From Botryotinia globosa (lineage: Eukaryota > Ascomycota > Leotiomycetes > Helotiales > Sclerotiniaceae): a DNA stretch of 64,000 bases. The stretch lies in the NCBI GenBank assembly GCA_014898425.1, contig RCSZ01000001.1:2542001-2606000 (forward strand), given 5' to 3'. Under the pieces are notes generated by a model. It was not told where the DNA came from, searched no databases, and saw only the letters and a list, made by a program, of their open reading frames with translations. The position numbers were made by a program, and so were the translations under genes. Below are positions 24,001-36,464 of the stretch, in pieces; the stretch's first letter is position 1; every line of letters starts with the position of its first letter.

Positions 24001-27000
24001 TGCCATACGTATGTGCCTCAAATCGGATACGGAAAAAGCTCCTTGAAGCCGGGGAAAGGAGAAATGGTATAATATTGACCCGAGCCCGACCGGTCGCGAG
24101 CTAGATGTGTGATGATATCTCTCTCATTTGATTGGCACCTAGAAGGCGCATTTGGCGAGTTTGAAGATTGATGGGAGCCTAGTATGATTAATTAACCACT
24201 AGCCTTTTACATATATGCATCGCATCCACATGGCAATTTGGGCTTGCCGAAACATCGGGTCGAATTGATCATTGGTAGAATTGTCTCAATAAAACCTTTC
24301 CCACTCGGATGTAGATTAACTTGCTTGTTCATGGGAAATAAATTGGCAATCCAAGTTTGTGAAGAGATATGTCATTTGATGTGCTTTAGATATTGGTAGG
24401 CTTGGTAAAATGGGTAAATATGCTGTAGGGATCAAACATTGGTACTTGGCATTGGTGGAGATATCCAGGAAAGGAGATATCTCGAATCTCGATGTTAATG
24501 GATATCTGGATGGTTTGCCGCGGAAACTTATACGGAGTACAGTTTTCTAATCATCGTGACTCGAGCTTGTGCTTCGGATCCGAGTTTTAATCGGAAACCC
24601 GCAAAGAGATAAAGGTAGAAATAGAGGGGAGCTCGGCTACAAATTGAGCTCCCTGAGTCCCCTCATTCCAATGTGGTTTTTCGTGCGTCTACCTCAGACG
24701 AAAACCCATTAAAAGGGGAGTATCCACTACAACTATTTTAACTGCTTTTCCCACTTCCCTCTATTTCACATGTACGTGAAAGGTCACAGACTCAGAGGTA
24801 GCGAATGCGCAGCCGTTTTGCTATGCTGTATGGTCCAGAATCTAATTGACTTCATAGTGTGTAAAAAAACCCCCCTTCCCCTCGTTTATTGAAGCCTCAT
24901 TTGCAAAATACGACTTACCGAATTGGGAGCGTATTGAAGCTATCTATCCATCCATCTATCTACATATCTATCTATGCTATGCAGGGCTCTGGCAAGGATG
25001 TTGGGAATCTGGCCCCAAGTGAAATTCTGCAACCACATGGCTTGCCTGTCTTTCACATGGTATTTCTAGCGATGAAGATAAGATGTTATGTACGTCGGAA
25101 CCCTCGTAGTTGACGGAGAAATACCCTCAGTCTTCAGCCTACGGAGTTTGAAGCATACCGTAAGTAGGCTGTCGGGGGGAAATAAATGCGAAATTCGGTG
25201 AAGAAGAATTGAATAATTGGAGAACCAGTTCCCCAATCGTTGATTTCAAACGAGCGACCAAGACGGGCCATTCAATGTCCCGCCGATATCATTCATGCGG
25301 CAAGACTCCTCCGCACAAGGAAAAGGGAACTCCGTTGCTTAAATTCCCGTATACGTTCAAAAGGAATAAACACTAATACATCCGTCAGTTCCATACTCCA
25401 CAATATGGACGGATCGACCTTAAATTGTCAATTCCTTCGTCTGTTTCATTGCGGCGCATAAAGTTGCTATGTAGCCTACATGTGTAAACCATCACGAGTG
25501 AATATCGCAATATAATGTGGAAACAGAGGAAGGACTCTGAATCGGTGATTAATAAGTTCCGTTCGAGCCCTAGAACTAGCCAAACGATCCACCCTCCCCA
25601 CTTGTGACTCCTATCATTGTCTGAGGTGGAATTCCATGCCTAACTTCCCCGGCTGGTAGCCGTGGATCGTTCACAGAGGGTCTCCATAGGTGAGCGCTTG
25701 TAAGTAGGTTTTGACTTTCATCGATCGCAGATCAGTATGTGTTTAAATGCCTAAAAATAAATGTAGAGTAAAGCACTTACCTACTGTGCTCGCCAGTAGT
25801 CAGATGAAGTTCGCTAGACAATGATCGCGATGACGACCCGCGAAAACTATTGCGGAGACACAACTTCCTGGACATCAAGTTTGGAAGTATTCGAGTATCG
25901 ATGAAGAAAGGAATCAGAACCTATATTCAAGGAGTAGATCTTCTCCTCGTTACAACAAGTATATCGCTTTTCATTGGCCCCATATACGATGTTCTCCATT
26001 ATGATCTTTTCAAGGATACAATTTCGGAAATCTTGCTGAAATGCAACCAAATAGAGTATATGATTTTTGAACCACGACTTATCTGGGCAATCAGAACGAA
26101 AATGGGCCCCTGTTGCTTTCAAAACCAGCCCCCAAAAATGTGGCACGGGTGTCCTCTTCTACCTACGCCTTGTGGGATTTATAATACATTTCTTCTCCAT
26201 TGTATCATCTTCCCACTAATCCGCTAGAAACCAGGAATAGAACACTACCTACCTACCACAAGTAAATACCTCGAGATTCAGCTTTTGATTGGCAGATACT
26301 TGCTGGGTATAACAGGAGAAAAAGAAACATCAGGCAGGCTGTGACCCAGCCCTAGGCTTGAGTCCTGATCTGTATGGAACATTCGATCTAATGTCTGCTA
26401 AATGCCCCAAACAGGAAAGTGGGCAGTGCACCTGGTATTCTTCCACGTGAAAACCTCATTTTGAGCAGAGCCCTGGACGCTTTTACAATGAAATCCAAGA
26501 TACATGATCGACGGGCGGTGAAATGAAAGTATGGGGGTTTGAGATATTGCATGAAAGGTAGCAGATGTGTGGGTGGTAACAGAGTGTTGATATCAAATGA
26601 TCAAACGAGGATACCAATCTCGTCAGGACATTCTACTCGGTGTCTATGTAGGGGATCTAAAGGTGGCTTCACAAACAAATACCAAATTTTGTTCAGCCTT
26701 ACGCGGCGAGCATTACATTAGCTGCCAGGAATCGGTCGGTGCTTCTTTGCTGCGGAGGCTCCGTCAAATAGTACAATGTGGAATACGCAACCAACAATGT
26801 ACTGGGGGCAACACGCCTCAGGGACCAGAAGGCTTGAATCTATGTGCGTAGGTTGGCATGTTTGTTAACGTTACTTTCTCATCCATGATCAATCAGGTAT
26901 GAACAATGCTGGTGATGCCATCCATCCATGCAGCTATCTGGCTCAGAGAACAAATGAACATATCTACGTATAACCTTAATCTAATTCACGGCGGTGAGTC

Positions 27001-30000
27001 AGTATGCATACCATTACGACTTGTATTTCCGCATCCTCGTCATGGATGTTTCTCCCGAACTCGGTGGAGCAAGTGTGGCATGTTATTAATCTTGATATCG
27101 ATTATAATTTATAGTATGAGTCGACTTTCATTTCATTTCTAGCCAGGATAGGATAGGATTCGAAAGATTCACATGAACAATTTAATGACAAAGCAATGAG
27201 GGCGATACTATGAGATCCACTAATAAGGTTATCTAATAAGACCCCTTCCTTCATTATCGTCGTTGCCATCTACAGCAGAAATCTAGATCTACTCTCGATA
27301 TCGATATCAATATCAATATATTAATTAGCCTATAACCCCTCGTTCCCAACCCAATCAAAAACCTTCATTTCTTAATAAGTGAATCGGAGCATGCGAAAAT
27401 GGGTAGCGCGTCATAACCCCATATTTGGCATCTAATCCCCACTGCCCATTCTTATTAATGTTAAACGACATTTGGTGTACGTTGTGAGGCTATATTAGTG
27501 TACTCGAACTTACCCAAGCCGCACCAGCAAGAGAATAGAATCCTTACGGACGAAAGTTCGAACGTAAAGTCTCAAACTAGCCTTCAGATTCCCGAATCGT
27601 GAAATGAAGGATTATCCTAGACGTTGAAAAAGTCTTAATTGGAAACTCCCAATGCGACTGACTTCATGTCATTGTGCCTTACTCCTGCCTAGGCGAATAT
27701 CAAATGACAAGATTAGCATTTCGGATCTTCATATTTACAATCACCTTACCGTACAATCACGTTAGTTTTCACGTATAGCGGTTGTACAATAGGGATTTGG
27801 TGAATTCTGATTGCTCCGAGATCTTCTTCTCAAATTTCTTGATACTCCGCAAGAGTCTGGGATGCTATTAGGTGTATGGGGTAGCCATGCAAAAGGTCCG
27901 GATTGAACGGCTTAGAGTGGTCAAAGACCCTAATTTCTGAAGCCCGTGTACATATTCCGTACATTTTCATGGTTATATTATAAAATTATATAATATGAGT
28001 TGATGCATTTTGTGCATAAATTTTGACGTCTGCGTGCAAGGTCCAAGGCACATTTAATAATGATGCGGTGGAGTCCCCCGGGTTCTTCAGCCTTCAATGG
28101 TGTGGAGTTGTCTCAATTGCTCGGACCAAGATCAAGGGCTCAACTTAATTCAACGGTCTCGTAAAGGTGTATGTTAGATTCTACCATAGACAGTCTGTCA
28201 AGTTTAGTAAAGCTTGAATAAAAGTCAAATCGGCGACCTGCACTTTGCACAATTCTCATCCGCCGCAATATAGATGTCAAAAGCACGATACAAATTGTGA
28301 ACTAAAATTCGTACTTTTCCAAAATCGTCAGTAACATGCAGCGTGTGTCTACACGTATCTACACCCAATTACCAAGGGAACCAATGTTCACCATACCACA
28401 CACAGCCGATGCAATCTAGTTGCCAAGCCACGGCACAATTAGCAGTTGCTCAGCCCTTTTAAATCCCGGCACTTTGTCACTGGGGATTCTCGCAGCATAT
28501 CCATTCCAATAAAGCACAGCGGGGCATCATGTCAGCACCTTAAAAGATGATTATAGACCAGTGGTTGAGGACAAGATATTCGATAAGACTTGGTATTGCT
28601 TGGCTTGCGTGTGCTTACCCATAATCATATCAAGCATGCCACGCATGGAAGCATGCTCGAATCATCTTCAGCGGTGACAAAGTCATTGTGTGGGTTCAAG
28701 ATATCACATAAGACTTCAGAAAAAAGAAATTGACTGGATGTTGGAGCTCCGGGTACTTACTTTACTCTAGAACAATGAGGTGATGGAAGGAATGACATGA
28801 GATGTTCCGCATGTATCATGTAATCCGCAAAGATATCCTAGGAACCACGCGGGAAATGGAATAAGATACCCATGAACCATTCTCACGGGGGTGGAGACTT
28901 GGGAGAATGGCATTTTCCCACTTTGTAGAAGGAGCCAAAAGTCTGGATCTCGATGTGACTGGGGTAGACTGGTACCTCGTTGCTCTCTTTACAAGATTGA
29001 GGTCATCGAAAACCCACATCTGAAGACACTCGATGAATGATTGTCATCCACAAACGATATCCGGGGTACAAAATCATCAGGATCGATAACATTAATTGAA
29101 TGCAAGACTTTCTCTGGGAGGAGGCATCTCGGACGAAAGATCCCACCTCTGGAAGCTTGAGATGGTAGATTGGAGAGACAAGCCCAGTAGTACTATTGAT
29201 TCAGGAAGCGTAATTTCCAGCCTCTACGATGAAACTAGTGAGCCTCTAAACGTGTCTATGCGATAATCTCAGCTAAGCTCCTTGAACCTCTGTTGAAGGT
29301 ACAGTATGTGGCAGTCGACTAATTCTCCGAGGTGGCTTTTGGGTACCAAGCACGAGCAAGCTTCTGTCAGCTTTGATACGCTGATTGATCCAGGAACAGT
29401 CATCACTAGATTCGTAGTCTGGTATGGGTATCTCGCTCTCTCAGTCTACTCCCTTGGTACCAAAATACAGTGGTTCAAGATACGAAGAAGTAAGTACTCT
29501 GCCGACGACTAGTGTGGTAATGGAATCAGACTAGAACGATGAGGGAATTAGAAATAGAAGCATATGTGAAAACTCCTCGTGAGAGTCACTCGGCATCAAG
29601 AAAGGAGAGTGTTAAGAAGAAAACGCGGCAGGCAGGGCTCGTAATTGTCAATTTTGATAACGGGTTTATCAGGTCGATAAATCCGGATCCAAGACTCGAA
29701 TATTGCTACTGAAGGAGGTATTAATTTCGCCATGAAATCTGGAACACTTCGGTCGTAAATCCGATAATCCGTATGGTATTCATTGTCGATCGTTCATGGC
29801 AGAGAGCGAAATGGTCTTCACCGCAAAGCATTGTGTAACAGTCTCCTAAATCCGGTCTCGATCGCCCCCATTCTTCAAATACCCGGTTTGAAACCAACTC
29901 GTATAGTAGATCTCGACGCCTTTAAATGCCCAAGATGGTCATTTCATCGTTGTACTGGAGGTCTAATGATTGCGGAAATGAATACCATTCGTCCTTGTTA

Positions 30001-32122
30001 CGGTACATGATGTCGAAAGCCAACACAACATTATACTTTCGGGTTGTTTGGCATCTGTAAAGATGAGAGGGGAGATGGCGACCGGGTAGGGCTGAGCGGT
30101 CAATGGTGTCATGCGCAGCAAGGCCATCTGGGCATCTAATGCGTTCTTCGGTGGTACCGGAATGAACGATGCGAGAATTTGTCCCTTTCGTGACTTGAGC
30201 ATAAAATTGTGCTACTCCGCTACTGTTTGTCTTTCTCACCGTCGTTGAATTACGACTTCGCTCGCTTAAGCGTGAATCTGCAATGGTTATTGGTCAAAAA
30301 GTGTATGACAGGGTTTTATATGCTCCATGCAACCAATTTTCCTGCGGTGTGGACTTTAATTGATGGCGGAGAGGTTGGGGTGTCTGTGTATTCAAGGGTT
30401 TGATGTGATAGTGGTGTGGAGTGGTTCCCAAGGAAAATTATGGTAACATTTGTATTTTACCTTGTTCATCATCGTTTTACCACCCAATCAGTAAATTATC
30501 TCGTCCGTCCCAGCCATCATAGTCATCGGCGGTCGAAATGAATAAACATATGACAAAGCACGTTTACTTCCAGGGCTAGACGTAACACGGCATGGGCATG
30601 AGGGGTTTAGATGGGATCAAATCGCATTCAATTGCCTATTGATCAATTATGATAGACGGCGATGTCAATTTCAAGATGCTGAAGATATTTCTTGGCTTGA
30701 TTGGCTTGATTGGTTTGAATGATGTCGACTTGTTTGTAGCGAATAAATCACCACTAGTTGAGACGGAGTAATGGAAGGAATTATGTTGAATAATACAGGC
30801 CAGTTAGAATATTTCAAGAATATCGCGACATCCGCAATCATTATCCCGTGGAAATTGGCTAATAAGTGTTTTCCAAGATAAAAGATGCTTTGTACTGCAT
30901 GGCGACAGTGATTAAAGCCATCAAAGATAATAATACTCCATAGATCAGGCCCATAGGGGGGATCTTGCCCCCATTAGTTAACCTAAATTTACGTACAGAT
31001 TGATCTAAAGCCCCCTTAAACTTGACTTCGTAAAGAGTATTCGCTAACTATAGTAAATGCTCAGTATCATATACTATTAGTGCCATAATTAGATATTTCA
31101 GCCATGCTAATAATTCGGCGACCTCGAAGAATCTTGTGATTGTTCTTGGGGCAGACAAATGGTAAAAGGGGAGGGGAAGCAAGACATGAGCGGGCTCAAA
31201 GCCTACTAGTTAGCTGTTAGGTGTATGATAAGAATGTTTCCTCATGGCTTCCGATGTACCAAAATGGAGCCTTCCAGTCCCAGAACAGAAAACTATGCTT
31301 CCATTGATACAGACCAAGACTGTTCTCGAGATTGTCAGAAAATGTTTGCGTAATTCGTAACTAATCCAGTGAATAGTGCCCATCGCATTCGGTTATCGTC
31401 TATCTGTCTCTAGGTCTTTTTACCTTGTACTGGGGTGCAATTTCCATTGAGTCTTCAGGCAACCATCATGAATATGCAACAAAGATACAATCTGGTAACT
31501 ATCTCCAACCTGGTCATAACGTGCAAATACTTCCCCGAACCCCAAAGAACGCCAATTTGCCATGATTAGATAGATGGGTCCGATTAGATTACCTTCGACG
31601 TTGCTAATTACTAACCACTCGACCTTGCCTTGTTAGTACGGAGTAGACTGCCCAGGTGAATCATTTACAAATCAATCACAGTAGCACTCACTGCATCGTA
31701 TTTCACTTCTATGAGAGGAAGATGGATACTGTACCCAGTGTACAACTGATTAGTTCTCCGTCTATAATTAACATCTACATCATGAGGGAAGGCAGGAGCG
31801 AAAAGCATACCTCACAAGGAAAAGTGGAAAGACGTAAATGCAATTGGCTAGGAGCAGTTAGTAGACTGTGTGTTTCGTTCGTTCGTGCGTTCATTCAACG
31901 GCATGGTTCATGGTTTGATAAAGGCTTCAAAATAGGTTTTGGGTTTGTGCTTCATCAACGCCTAATGTGCACTCATAGGGCTGGCGAGTTGTAAATAGAG
32001 TTTGCTTTCTTCTTCTTCTTCTGACTGCTTCACCTCTAGGTACATATCGGCTGATTCTATCTCTGGAATTAGTCAAAATTAATAAATTGTGAAATGTTTC
32101 TAAATTTACCTACATTTTCCAT

Positions 32123-32154
<32 letters not shown>

Positions 32155-32826
32155 ACTCTCTGGATGAATTTCTCCGGTTGGTGGTTGGTGGGTTGTGGTT
32201 GGATGCTGCTTTACGAGATAGACAGTGACCATACTCATCGATATGGCGGAATTCTATTAATGGCCCTTAATTAATCTACATTCCCAATTTAGGAAATCTT
32301 GACTACGAGATTGGATCTTTAGTACGCCTCATACATGCATGAGGATGAATGTACCCTTTTTAGGTTTGGACTCGGTGTCCATGGAAGGATGGTGTGTGTG
32401 TTTATGTGTTCTGTGGCAGAATCGACTGCCCCAGCTGCACGGCGCACCTCCCGGCCGTTTTTAACAGGGTGCGCAAAGTGACTTACAAGGGGGGCATGCT
32501 GTGCAGGGTATCCAAAGTAATTGCAGGGGATTTCCTCTTCTAGGGTCTTTCAACAGGGTTTCGTCGTTTGTGTTGTAGAGTAGCTGAGCAAGAAGTGCGC
32601 CAGGATTCGGGGCCAAGTGGTTTGGAAATTCCGTATAGCTGCGTCAGTTTGGTTATCCCACATTCACATATATATGGAGGAAGCCTCCCCAGTGTAAGGC
32701 ATCTCAAGACCTTGTTGTAACAGAATTTCAGATCCTCCAAGGCTCCTCAGATCAGATTATATCTTCAACTTTTCTGCTTTTGATACTGAATCAGTACACT
32801 TTCATCACTTTAACCAAATTATCAAC
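21080..32826. other. 11.7-kb gene desert upstream of the bZIP gene
   Basis: Only short, mutually overlapping frames (60-125 codons) on both strands, without domains or believable splicing. Base composition is ordinary, so this is not an AT-rich mutated island. Contents that can be named are simple repeats: GTGAA-type at about 21419-21446, ACACC units at 23527-23557, GCAA units at 23735-23755, CTAT units at about 24943-24976 and (CA)14 at 32123-32150. There is also a hairpin with 8-bp arms at 24627-24653. No tRNA or recognisable transposon was found. Confidence 0.5.
32123..32150. repeat. (CA)14 microsatellite
   Basis: Fourteen perfect CA units, about 0.7 kb upstream of the bZIP start codon. 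Confidence 0.9.
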
Positions 32827-33759
32827 ATGTCTCGACACAGCTACACATACTCCACGGCTACTACCGCCAGACATATGACAACTCACGGCACCAGCAGTGC
32901 TTTCAGCAGCTCTGCCAATCCAGATGAAGATTGGACAAAGATCTCTGATCTTGCTGAGCGCAGAAGAATTCAGAATCGTATTGCTCAAAGAAACTACCGT
33001 AAGTTATTCATACAAAGTTTCGGATCACAAACAGCCACTGATTCCTTTCCTCTAGGCAAGAAGCTCAAGAGACGTCTCGAAGACCTCGAGCGCAGAGCCG
33101 GTTCCTCTTCAGCATCTCCACCTCAAGCGCATGCAGAGCTTCACCAACAGCCAGAACGCATCAACGAGAATCAACAATACAGAAGAAGCCCAGAACATGT
33201 GCAACGACAAGTTTCCCCAAGACTTTTGCCTAGCCAGTACACACCTCCAATGCACAGCGATGACGAGATCATATTTTCTCAAAACTTCGATCGTGATGGA
33301 TCTAGAACGCCACCTCTATTTACATATCATACATACCCTGCGCCAGAAGATATTTCCTACCCACCATACCCACATTCGCAGCCATACCGCGCAGTTTCCG
33401 ATAGTGAACGATCAGAGGCATACCAGCATTACATGGCACCAGTACCAGTTACCTTGCCTTCTATGATGCATTTTAACGATGCAATCAAGCGAGAACCTGA
33501 AGACACTATGAGTCCATACAATATGAGCTACCAAGGCTTGCCAGCGATCGATATTCATTCTCATCACGGTTATGATAATCCTCATGTAAGGCACCCTCAA
33601 GCTGCAAAGCCACTTGGACTGGGTCCTAACAGATATATGCAGACGCCACCTTTATCACACTCTTACGAGCATTCTACCACATGCTCCGAGTCCGGATATC
33701 AATATCCTACTACTCCTCTTTCTATGCCTCCCTCGCCCCGCATGATGACGCATATATGA
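32827..33759 (+). CDS. bZIP transcription factor with short zipper
   Basis: Exons 32827-32998 and 33056-33759; the 57-bp intron (GTAAGT ... TCTAG) falls inside the basic region and splicing gives 291 residues. The spliced basic region reads AERRRIQNRIAQRNYRKKLK, with the invariant N-x2-AQ-x3-R (Asn50, Ala53, Gln54, Arg58). Leucines at 61 and 68 begin the zipper but no long heptad series follows, as in several fungal bZIPs. The rest is rich in Pro, Ser, His and Tyr and looks like an activation or disordered region. It is a nuclear DNA-binding regulator. Because the intron is a multiple of three and has no stop, an unspliced message stays open but would interrupt the DNA-contact helix. The very long upstream region suits a highly regulated gene. 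Confidence 0.9.
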   Translation: MSRHSYTYSTATTARHMTTHGTSSAFSSSANPDEDWTKISDLAERRRIQNRIAQRNYRKLFIQSFGSQTATDSFPLGKKLKRRLEDLERRAGSSSASPPQAHAELHQQPERINENQQYRRSPEHVQRQVSPRLLPSQYTPPMHSDDEIIFSQNFDRDGSRTPPLFTYHTYPAPEDISYPPYPHSQPYRAVSDSERSEAYQHYMAPVPVTLPSMMHFNDAIKREPEDTMSPYNMSYQGLPAIDIHSHHGYDNPHVRHPQAAKPLGLGPNRYMQTPPLSHSYEHSTTCSESGYQYPTTPLSMPPSPRMMTHI

Positions 33760-35149
33760 GAGAGGGTATCAAAATAACAATTCGGGATATTTGGTTCTTT
33801 TGCTTGGGATATGTGAAACAGAGTTCGAAGTGCTCGACACTCGCTTTAGATGGATTGGGCATTGCTTGGAAACGATGGAAGATTTGAAGGAACAATCAAT
33901 GGGAGTCAGGAGCGTACGGAGTTTGATTTACTGCCGGTAGAAATGAAGGAACGATCCTAATGTAAATACCCAGTACGATTAGTGTTTTTTCCCTTTCATT
34001 CTTTTGTATAGCAAAAATTGAAACGACTTCTCTACACAATGTCTTTCCATTATTCTCGACGCCGCTGTGATGTGTATTCCAAACAATCTCCAGAGGCTTT
34101 CATTGCCGTGCACCAAATGCCACGCTCAGAATAGATGCACTCACAGCCACCAACACACACATATGCTTATTCACACATTGAGATTTTGATCTGCGCGAGT
34201 ACCCGTCTCCATTCCAACGGTTGAGCGTGTGATTTAGTCACAAAAGATATGCTATGGGATTGGGGACCACCACAGTTCGAGTATAGTAACGGGAGGATAA
34301 GGCCAGAGCTCTTCGGTCGAAGGATCCGTAACTGACCAGCTTTTTTTTTGCTCGTACAACTCGGGTTATACTCCTTGAAGAACCACGGCCGAAATTGGTT
34401 CTAATACTAGCATCAACTTGCCGCAGTCGTACGGTCAGGTCAATGCATGCTTTGTTGTAAATCAACGGTCCTGATCCTTGAAGTGCCAGTGTTACTGTTG
34501 GTGTTTGTTTTGTTGGTAGCTTGTTGGAAAGCATTTAGAAGTGCATCAAGATATTTTAAGTCCGAGTGTAGATACCCAGGTAGGTAGACAGGAGACAGGG
34601 CACTAAACTAACCAATCTTACCCCACATTGCAATTCCTTAATATGACGCACGGACTATAATACAGTGTAGAAAATCATTAAACGCGCTTATGTAACAAGA
34701 TGATTTGCCAGAGAATCGGTATATATGACTATGACTGTAAGATATAAATATAGGTAAAATTGATATCTGCAATTCTATTGGATAATTTATATATTTATAC
34801 GGGATGAGATTTGGAATTATCACATACGTACCGGTATCTTATCTTCAAAAGCAGGTAGGTAATTACAGGTAGTAATGATAAATATCTCAAAACTGGCCTT
34901 ACAGAGAAGGAGTCTGCTAGTTAGGTTTACAGAACCGAACGGAAGTTCCCTTCTCCTAGTAAGGTTACTAGGCAATATCTTGAACCTCCATCTGACATCA
35001 ATCGAAGCATTGTTACTTCCCAACAGTACCATCGACCTTCAATTACGGCCATCATTATCTAGAAATCATACAATATCGAAAACACGATATTTTCAAAGAG
35101 TCTGAGTATTTAACGTTCTAGACAGAAATAATCAGTATCGATATTGGCA
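33760..35149. other. Intergenic region
   Basis: About 1.4 kb with no supported gene; short frames on both strands only. Confidence 0.4.
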
Positions 35150-36464
35150 ATGGATCTTTTTGGTGGTTCAAAGTAAGCATAAAATCTCCGCAGAAGCATT
35201 TTGTCACCCTTTCACTAACGCCTTATTTACCAAGACCCTGGTCGGCCCTTGACTGGACCTCAAGTGATGATAGAGTTCGAGGTGGAGCTTCACAATCTTA
35301 TCTTGAATGTTCCACGCCTTCCTCTATAGCTACATTCAGGGGTACACTGGACATAAAAACTCTGGGAGGTGCAGGTTTTGCATCTCAAAGAACGACTGCA
35401 GATCACACTGTAAGTTAGCATAGACGAGGCATGGGCTTTCTCAATCATCATGGTGTTTCGAGTGAACTCAATAAAGCGCTCAGCGTATACGCCAAACAAG
35501 TTGCTTGCTTTCCACGCAGATCAAGCTTTGTCGTTACATTGGTCCAATAGCGCCTGGCAGTTTTACATGGCCTTCGCTGAGCGATTTCAAAGCTCCCTCT
35601 GGAGTCTCATTTCGGCTAGAACATTAAACATGCATGTTGAGAGACAATGGGGGTTGTCTGTACACGATCTAGAATACTACACTCGTACATGGCTTCCAAT
35701 CCCATTGCAACATCATGAAATTCTGTTCTGCATAAGGCTAGGTACAGAGTTGTATTACTAGTCAGGTGTAAGTTTATGTCGTATGGCGGCCGGAAATTAC
35801 ACCCGTTTGTGGAGTTAGATACAGAAGCGCCTTTTGTTCTTCCCAGTAATGACGAATATGCATTCTGGGCGATTCTACAAAACCCTTTATCACGAAATCA
35901 ACTGTGATGGGCTTCACGCTAATAGCCGAATTTGCAGTGGAATCTCTCGGCGTACGATGGAATTTTACTCAATGTAGGAAAGAATGATCGAAAAATGTAC
36001 ACCTTCATCCTCAAAGATGAATTGCTTCCAAAAAGTCCCAATGGAAGAGAACAAAGTACGATTAGTTGGGAGTTTGACTTCAAAGGCCCTGCAGATCATT
36101 CATCGATTTTGGTGAAGTGGGCAGATCTGAAACCCACTTATAGGGGACGCGAAAAGAAAGATGCCGGCCGTCTAGATCTGAAAAACATCAAAAGATTTAG
36201 TATTATGATGCGAAGGTAATTCTGTCAGCCGATCAATATCATTCTCTACTAACCGTAACAAGCTTTTTCGGCACCCAAGAAGGGGACTTTTCCCTAGATA
36301 TCATCTCAATATCCGCCACAAAACATAAAGAGGATATCGAGACACCATATCGAGATGATCCCAATGAGAAAGGTTACACAAGTCTAGATTCTAGAAAGGG
36401 TGAAGAAACCCCTACAATGCGGCAGAGCTGGATGGCCTGGTTCTTTGGGTGCAATGTATCATAG
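35150..36464 (+). CDS. CIA30-family protein (complex I intermediate-associated protein 30-like)
   Basis: Four exons: 35150-35172, 35235-35409, 35938-36215 and 36263-36464; 225 residues, all phases closing. The start is ATGGATCTTTTTGG at 35150. CIA30 signatures appear in order: WTSSDDRVRGGASQS, FRGTLD, GGAGFASQRT, then after the long intron WNLSAYDGILLNVGKNDR and WADLKPTYRGR, followed by LDLKNIKRFSIMM, and FGTQEGDFSLDIISI in the last exon. In Neurospora and animals CIA30 (NDUFAF1) helps assemble respiratory complex I; many fungal paralogues lack a mitochondrial signal, and none is obvious here (MDLFGGSK). Introns 1 and 3 are 62 and 47 bp, but intron 2 is 528 bp and seems to hold an insertion. 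Role in complex I assembly is therefore only possible. Confidence 0.82.
35431..35914. mobile_element. Possible insertion inside CIA30 intron 2
   Basis: The octamer ATGGGCTT occurs near both ends of the intron (35431-35438 and 35907-35914). Removing one copy and the sequence between them leaves a 52-bp intron with its GTAAGT donor, GCTAAT branch and GCAG acceptor, the same size as other introns here. That fits an insertion of about 468 bp with an 8-bp target duplication. No convincing terminal inverted repeats are visible, and the 103-codon frame at 35450-35761 is unrecognised. Confidence 0.4.

Noticed and set aside
25847..26227. Overlapping frames of 99 (minus) and 125 (plus) codons
   Set aside because: They mirror each other on opposite strands, lack domains and have no splice partners.
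35450..35761. 103-codon frame inside CIA30 intron 2
   Set aside because: Not called as a gene: no recognised domain, and flanking exons splice directly with family-consistent sequence across the intron.
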